From the NCBI RefSeq assembly GCF_021502575.1, contig NZ_JAKFGN010000002.1, positions 1 through 64,000 on the forward strand: DNA of 64,000 nt. The letters are read 5' to 3'. A model generated the notes under the pieces. The model did no database searches. It had not been told where the DNA came from and saw only the letters and a program-made list of their open reading frames with translations. Position 1 is the first letter of the stretch. Each line of letters begins with the position of its first letter. A program made the translations under genes and the position numbers. Origin of the DNA: Bradyrhizobium sp. G127. Its GTDB lineage: Bacteria > Pseudomonadota > Alphaproteobacteria > Rhizobiales > Xanthobacteraceae. Positions 60,079 to 64,000 of this stretch are shown piece by piece.

Positions 60079-60207
60079 GGTTGCTCTCCTTTGCGGAAGA
60101 GAAAAACAACTTGTTCTTAATTCAGTTCCAGAAACCCGCGGGAATGAAGGAACTTTAATGCTGCGTCGCCGTTACCTTCACGCAGATTAGCAATGAAGGA
60201 GTGGTCA

Positions 60208-60420
60208 ATGAATGAAGTGGTCGATCGGGTTATCCATACCTTCGGCATGATGCGTAATCTTGACGAAGCGGGATTGCGCGAGGCTCGCGAGAGCGTCGAC
60301 AGCTACATCTCCACGCTTTCGTCAGCGGGCGAGACCGATCCGAAGCGGCTGGCGGTTTATGGACTGGCCTATCTGCGCAACCGGGAGGACGGTACACCGC
60401 AGGGACTGACCGGGTGTTGA
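60208..60420 (+). CDS. 70-residue helical protein of unknown function
   Basis: The ATG at 60208 has AAGGAG six bases upstream; an ATG at 60193 is possible but lacks this. The protein is mostly predicted helix ('VVDRVIHTFGMMRNLDEAGLREARESVDSY', key part 'LREARESVDSYIS'). No domain is recognised. It reads toward the H-NS-like gene. Confidence 0.65.
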   Translation: MNEVVDRVIHTFGMMRNLDEAGLREARESVDSYISTLSSAGETDPKRLAVYGLAYLRNREDGTPQGLTGC

Positions 60421-60503
60421 CGCGCCCGAGCGCCATAGCGCGCTGACCGATGACAGTGGATAAGAAACGTCATCGCCTAGCGAGACAAAATCCTTCTTGC
60501 TAC

Positions 60504-60524
60504 CTCCGTTGACAGTCAACGGAG
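60504..60524 (+). promoter_or_regulatory. Palindrome covering the ribosome binding site
   Basis: CTCCGTTGAC (60504-60513), A, GTCAACGGAG (60515-60524) is a perfect 10-base-arm palindrome. Its right end GGAG (60521-60524) is the ribosome binding site of the gene at 60531. In RNA it folds as a 9-base stem with a 3-base loop and hides GGAG; as DNA it could be an operator. Confidence 0.6.
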
Positions 60525-60530
60525 TAGGTC

Positions 60531-60788
60531 ATGCAAAAAGTAGATCTGGAGTCCCTGTCGATCGACGATCTGGCGAAGTTGTGCGACGATGCAAGCGAGA
60601 AGCTTGCCGACAAGATCGCCGCGCGGCAGCGCGAACTAGCTGCCGAGATGGAGAAGCTCAACGCGCTGGGCAAGAAGGCAAAGGTCGCTGCGCCCAAGAA
60701 GGACGTAAAAGACATCAAGGAGGCCTTGAAACCTCTGGAGGTGAAGCATCAGGACGCGCCGAAGCCGCAGGTTACCAAGGCGGCATGA
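60531..60788 (+). CDS. H-NS-like oligomerisation-domain mini-protein
   Basis: This 85-residue protein begins 'MQKVDLESLSIDDLAKLCDD', close to the N-terminal dimerisation part of H-NS-family proteins in rhizobia, and continues as a coiled coil ('LADKIAARQRELAAEMEKLNAL'). The usual C-terminal DNA-binding 'GRGRxP' loop is absent; instead there is a Lys/Pro/Ala tail. It could be a regulator that joins full-length H-NS relatives. The assignment is tentative. A hairpin terminator follows 26 bases after the stop. Confidence 0.6.
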   Translation: MQKVDLESLSIDDLAKLCDDASEKLADKIAARQRELAAEMEKLNALGKKAKVAAPKKDVKDIKEALKPLEVKHQDAPKPQVTKAA

Positions 60789-60814
60789 ATTGCAGCGTCC
60801 GGGGATCGTTTTGA

Positions 60815-60840
60815 AATGGGGGCTTCGCGCCCCCATTTTT
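60815..60840 (+). terminator. Rho-independent terminator
   Basis: AATGGGGGC (60815-60823) and GCCCCCATT (60829-60837) pair around TTCGC, followed by a T-run. It ends the H-NS-like gene. Confidence 0.9.
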
Positions 60841-60885
60841 GTTGAGTTATAGTTGGGCTCTGCTTCGAAACGGCCGGCACGTTAA

Positions 60886-61647
60886 ATGATCGCAACCGAT
60901 CTCCGCAGCGGAATTGGGATGCTCGGCGACATGATCGCCGAGGCGCGGACCATTGTGCCGTTCACCGGGGCCGGAATCTCGACCGAGAGCGGCATTCCCG
61001 ACTTCCGCTCGCCCGGGGGCCTCTGGACTCGCAACCGGCCGATCCCGTTCGGCGAATTTGTCGCGAGCCAGGATGCACGGGACGAAGCTTGGCGCCGGCG
61101 TTTCGCGATGGAGCCGAGCTTCGCTGCAGCCCGGCCGGGGCGGGGGCACCGGGCCCTTGCATCGCTCTACAAGGCGGGCAAGGTGCCGGCGATCGTGACC
61201 CAGAATATCGACAACCTGCATCAGGCATCGGGGTTTTGTTCCGAGCATGTCGTCGAGTTGCACGGCAATACGACCTATGCCCGTTGCATCGGATGCGGGA
61301 AACGCTTCGAGATCGCCTGGGTCAAAGAGCGTTTCGACGATACCGGCGTGGCGCCGTCATGCACGGCCTGCGGCGAGTCGGTAAAATCGGCGACAATTTC
61401 GTTCGGGCAATCCATGCCGGAAGACGAGATGCGCCGCGCGACGGAGCTTGCGCAGCATTGCGATCTGTTTCTCGCGATCGGATCGTCGCTCGTGGTGTGG
61501 CCTGCGGCAGGGTTTCCGGTACTGGCGCGGAACTGCGGCGCCAAACTGGTGATCATCAACAACGAACCGACCGACCAGGACGACATTGCCGATCTGGTCA
61601 TCCGTCACGACATTGGCGAGGCCCTGGGGCCATTCGTCGGCAACTGA
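60886..61647 (+). CDS. Sirtuin NAD-dependent protein deacylase
   Basis: This 253-residue Sir2-family enzyme has 'FTGAGISTESGIPDFRS', 'TQNIDNLHQ' and the catalytic 'ELHGN' His. The zinc site is CIGC and CTAC. It removes acyl groups from lysines, such as on acyl-CoA synthetases, so PaaK at 43850 could be a target in principle. The name cobB is used in other bacteria, but I leave the symbol open because several alphaproteobacterial sirtuin branches exist. ATG 60886 is 46 bases after the terminator. Confidence 0.92.
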   Translation: MIATDLRSGIGMLGDMIAEARTIVPFTGAGISTESGIPDFRSPGGLWTRNRPIPFGEFVASQDARDEAWRRRFAMEPSFAAARPGRGHRALASLYKAGKVPAIVTQNIDNLHQASGFCSEHVVELHGNTTYARCIGCGKRFEIAWVKERFDDTGVAPSCTACGESVKSATISFGQSMPEDEMRRATELAQHCDLFLAIGSSLVVWPAAGFPVLARNCGAKLVIINNEPTDQDDIADLVIRHDIGEALGPFVGN

Positions 61648-61814
61648 CCAGCTCGATTGATTCGCAATCGTTCAAGGCTGTTCATAGGTCACCGTTGATT
61701 TGTTTTTTGTCTTTCAGCAATGACCCGGAGTGTTATCGTCGAATCAAGGGATTCGCGGTGCATCGCCTGTTTGTCTCGGTGAGAATCGCAGAGCTTGTTT
61801 CGGCGCATAACGTA

Positions 61815-61834
61815 CTGGTCACACAAGTGACCAG
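61815..61834 (+). promoter_or_regulatory. Hairpin in the leader of the cold-shock gene
   Basis: CTGGTCAC (61815-61822) and GTGACCAG (61827-61834) are perfect 8-base arms with loop ACAA, ending 28 bases before the ATG. It may be a leader hairpin or an operator. The rest of the gap 61648-61862 has no gene. Confidence 0.45.
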
Positions 61835-61862
61835 CGGCAGATTTGGTTGAGGTCCGGGGGTC

Positions 61863-62525
61863 ATGGGTTCGGACGGATTTGAGTCCAAGAAGGCGGGCAG
61901 CGCATCAGCGGGGACTGGTCCCGACAGGTTCGCGCCAAGCGAACTGGCTGCCGGTGCCGAGCGAAATCTGGCTGCGGATTCATTCGCAGCAGCCGATGGC
62001 GCCGCCGTCAACCTCGTCGAGATCTCCGGTGCAATCAAATGGTTCGATGCATCCAAGGGATACGGCTTCATTGTTCCTGACAATGGCTGGCCGGATGTGC
62101 TGCTGCACGTTACGGTGCTACGGCGCGACGGCTATCAGACCGCCTATGAAGGCGCGCGCGTGATCGTCGAATGCGTGCAGCGCCAGAAGGGCTATCAGGC
62201 GTTCCGCATTGTTTCGATGGACGAGTCCACGGCCATTCATCCGGCGCAAATGCTGCCGGCCCGGACCCATGTCAGCGTCACGCCGACCAGCGGGCTGGAG
62301 CGGGCGCAGGTCAAATGGTTCAACCGGCTGCGCGGCTTCGGTTTTCTCACCTGCGGCGAGGGCACCCCGGACATTTTTGTCCATATGGAAACCCTGCGCC
62401 GCTACGGCATGACCGAACTGCGCCCCGGCCAGTACGTTATGGTGCGGTTCGGGCCCGGCTCCAAGGGCATGATGGCAGCCGAGATCCAGCCGGAAACCGG
62501 CACACCGGGATTGTCGTCGCACTGA
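61863..62525 (+). CDS. Two-domain cold-shock protein
   Basis: This 220-residue protein has an Ala/Ser-rich N-terminal extension of about 50 residues and two CSD domains: about 54-118 ('IKWFDASKGYGFI', 'DVLLHV') and about 146-210 ('VKWFNRLRGFGFL', 'DIFVHM'). Both RNP motifs are present, so both may bind single-stranded nucleic acid. Alphaproteobacteria often have this double form. An RBS is weak, and a hairpin lies just upstream. Confidence 0.9.
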   Translation: MGSDGFESKKAGSASAGTGPDRFAPSELAAGAERNLAADSFAAADGAAVNLVEISGAIKWFDASKGYGFIVPDNGWPDVLLHVTVLRRDGYQTAYEGARVIVECVQRQKGYQAFRIVSMDESTAIHPAQMLPARTHVSVTPTSGLERAQVKWFNRLRGFGFLTCGEGTPDIFVHMETLRRYGMTELRPGQYVMVRFGPGSKGMMAAEIQPETGTPGLSSH

Positions 62526-62673
62526 TCATCCGGCTTTTATGGCGAACAGCATGCGGGCTGTTGGTCGCTGACCACATCCACGTGATCCTGACGAACCGGG
62601 CTCTGCGGCGTCTGGTCTTCGCCATGATTGCCGCGCTAGGGTGCCGCGTCGATCGTCAAGACCTGGTTTCCGG

Positions 62674-63186
62674 ATGTATCCTGATCTCTTGCTGAAACTT
62701 TCCACATCGCCGGTCTCATTGCGACGCCCGAAAGGGCTCTGGCGCGCGTTTGCCGCGACGGTCTTTGCGCTGCTCGTCGTCACGTCGATTCGCGCGACGG
62801 CCGCCGAGGTGCAACCGCTCGAGATCGTTACCAGGTCCGGCGTCCACGTGTTCTCCGTCGAGATCGCCAAGACCGACGAGGAGCGCGCCACCGGCCTGAT
62901 GTACCGCAAGGAATTGGCGGAGGGACGCGGGATGCTGTTCGACTTCTCGCCCGAGCAGCCGGTGTCGATGTGGATGAAGAACACCTTCATTCCGCTCGAC
63001 ATGATCTTCATTCGCAGCGACGGACGAATTCTGCGCATTGCAGAGAATACCGAACCGCAGTCCGAGAAGATCATCTCGTCCGGCGGTCTGGCCAAAGGCG
63101 TTCTGGAGGTGATCGGGGGCACCGCGCGGAAATACGGCATTCAGCCCGGTGACCGGGTTGCCCATCCGCTGTTTGGGACGCGCTGA
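62674..63186 (+). CDS. DUF192 exported protein
   Basis: With ATG 62674 the protein is 170 residues; a start at 62641 is possible. An N-terminal hydrophobic segment ('FAATVFALLVVTSIRATAAE') looks like a signal ending near residue 46. The DUF192 domain follows ('TGLMYRKELAEGRGMLFDF', 'VSMWMKNTFIPLDMIFI'). The family has a beta-barrel fold of unknown role. Its stop is 70 bases from the tRNA-Pro on the other strand. Confidence 0.85.
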   Translation: MYPDLLLKLSTSPVSLRRPKGLWRAFAATVFALLVVTSIRATAAEVQPLEIVTRSGVHVFSVEIAKTDEERATGLMYRKELAEGRGMLFDFSPEQPVSMWMKNTFIPLDMIFIRSDGRILRIAENTEPQSEKIISSGGLAKGVLEVIGGTARKYGIQPGDRVAHPLFGTR

Positions 63187-63256
63187 CGGACCTCCCGATC
63201 AAGGCGCTGCAGCGCCTCAAGAAATTTCAATAAGCATCTGGAAATACTTGATAATT

Positions 63257-63333
63257 TGGTCGGGGCAGGAGGATTCGAACCTCCGACCTGCGGTACCCAA
63301 AACCGCCGCGCTACCAGGCTACGCTATACCCCG
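63257..63333 (-). tRNA. tRNA-Pro (anticodon TGG)
   Basis: On the minus strand the acceptor CGGGGTA (63333-63327) pairs with TGCCCCG (63267-63261), the anticodon stem GCGGT/ACCGC encloses loop TTTGGGT (anticodon TGG), and CCA is encoded at 63259-63257. The form is a standard 77-base tRNA-Pro. Confidence 0.97.
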
Positions 63334-63438
63334 AGAAACCCAGTCGATACACGCTTCGCCCGACGCCAGCAAGGCGGAACGACCGGATGCTGGGCCTAAA
63401 CGGTCGCTATTTAACGCGTAGGACTGACCCGCTCCGGA

Positions 63439-64000
63439 TCAAGCGCCGGGGGCAGCTGCGGCCTGCGCCTCCGGCGGCTTGGGCGACCGCGCCGCTGGCT
63501 TGTCCTGCTTCTTCGACCAGTTCCCGTAATAGGCTACCGCCGTGAGGATCGCGACCCCGGCAGCGCTGACGCCCAGTTGCGCCCAGATCGTGCCCCAGCT
63601 CAGCATCAGGACGAAGTGCGCGACGAACGACAGGAAGATGCCGACGCAGAACACCTGAAGCGATTGCTGGCCACATTTGATCAGCGGGTCGAGCAACTTC
63701 GATTCGAGCGGCTTCCAGTCCTTGGGCACGAAACGCGTGATAAAAAAGGCAATGACCACGAAATGGATCACGCGATAGGGCGCAAGGAACGTTTTGTCGT
63801 TCGGATTGAAGGCGTCATAGAGCCACTTCGGAAACATCGCGCCGAAGGATTCGAAACGGCCCGCCATCGTCATGACAAGCGCGAACAGAAGATAGATCGA
63901 TCCCGCGACCAGCAGCCATCGCGACTTGATCACCGAGCGGGACTCAGCCGCGCCGCCGAGCGCAAACCACGCGCCGAACACGAACAGCAACTGCCACGTA
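63439..64000 (-). CDS. OpgC-type membrane acyltransferase, C-terminal part
   Basis: The frame stays open to the window edge, so only the last part (about 187 residues) is seen. It has about four to five hydrophobic segments and the OpgC/DUF-type region 'WQLLFVFGAWFALGG' and 'LIKCGQQSLQVFCVGIFLS'. OpgC proteins add succinyl groups to periplasmic glucans. The C-terminal tail is Lys/Pro/Ala-rich. The N-terminus and start lie outside the window. Confidence 0.85.
   Translation of the reverse strand, partial: TWQLLFVFGAWFALGGAAESRSVIKSRWLLVAGSIYLLFALVMTMAGRFESFGAMFPKWLYDAFNPNDKTFLAPYRVIHFVVIAFFITRFVPKDWKPLESKLLDPLIKCGQQSLQVFCVGIFLSFVAHFVLMLSWGTIWAQLGVSAAGVAILTAVAYYGNWSKKQDKPAARSPKPPEAQAAAAPGA

Noticed and set aside
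1-64000. CRISPR arrays
   Set aside because: No set of three or more equal short repeats with regular spacers was seen; the palindromes found are isolated or in pairs.

Overview
The window reads as chromosome from an alphaproteobacterium of the Bradyrhizobiaceae (Afipia, Oligotropha, Rhodopseudomonas and Bradyrhizobium are the nearest fits; I cannot choose between them from sequence alone). The evidence is high GC, dense coding, the suf gene order, PHA synthase, the hom-glpX pairing, LysE and GNAT fillers, and the short extragenic palindromes typical of that group. I see no transposase, integrase, phage gene, rRNA or CRISPR array. Nearly all genes are core or metabolic, and the main accessory block is phenylacetate catabolism.

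Layout. (1) 1-4.5 kb: the 3' end of a suf iron-sulfur assembly operon (sufB partial, sufC, sufD, sufS, sufT, sufA), with ATGA overlaps. (2) 4.5-13.5 kb: TfoX-like protein with a lysine-rich tail, diguanylate cyclase, RhlE-type helicase, exported caspase-like protein, ParE, DedA and Tat-exported metallo-hydrolase. (3) 13.5-25 kb: argC behind a palindromic promoter, MAPEG protein, PHA synthase, lipoprotein, aminotransferase, homoserine dehydrogenase, class II FBPase, GNAT, HAD and recJ; recJ is flanked by mirror-image pairs of extragenic palindromes. (4) 25-33 kb: lytic transglycosylase, M23-like lipoprotein, elongation factor P with its two modification enzymes EpmA and EpmB, small envelope proteins, HdeD, a cyclase-family hydrolase and tRNA-Glu.

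(5) 33.4-50.5 kb: phenylacetate block. paaX is followed by paaABCDE (ring epoxidation of phenylacetyl-CoA) on the plus strand. Facing it is a seven-gene minus-strand operon: paaI, paaK, a TetR regulator, paaZ, an EthD-family protein, a cytochrome P450 and a second hotdog thioesterase. Diverging from that operon is a complete branched-chain-type ABC importer (livK-H-M-G-F). A 22-bp palindrome lies between the paaI start and livK, on a perfect TATAAT box, and is the best candidate operator for the TetR protein. The beta-oxidation genes paaF, paaG, paaH and paaJ are not in the window. (6) 50.5-56.5 kb: a heavy-metal RND pump (inner-membrane and periplasmic subunits), a DUF2946-like protein and a His-rich CDF transporter, with no outer-membrane channel gene.

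(7) 56.5-64 kb: SGNH hydrolase, MarC, several very small proteins (26, 52, 70, 73 and 85 residues), glyoxalase-type protein, sirtuin, a two-domain cold-shock protein, DUF192 protein, tRNA-Pro and the 3' part of an OpgC-type acyltransferase that runs off the end. The most interesting new signals are regulatory: the palindromic argC promoter, the TetR operator between the paa and liv operons, a hairpin covering the ribosome binding site of an H-NS-like mini-protein, and a hairpin in the cold-shock leader. I found no clear new defence or mobile system.
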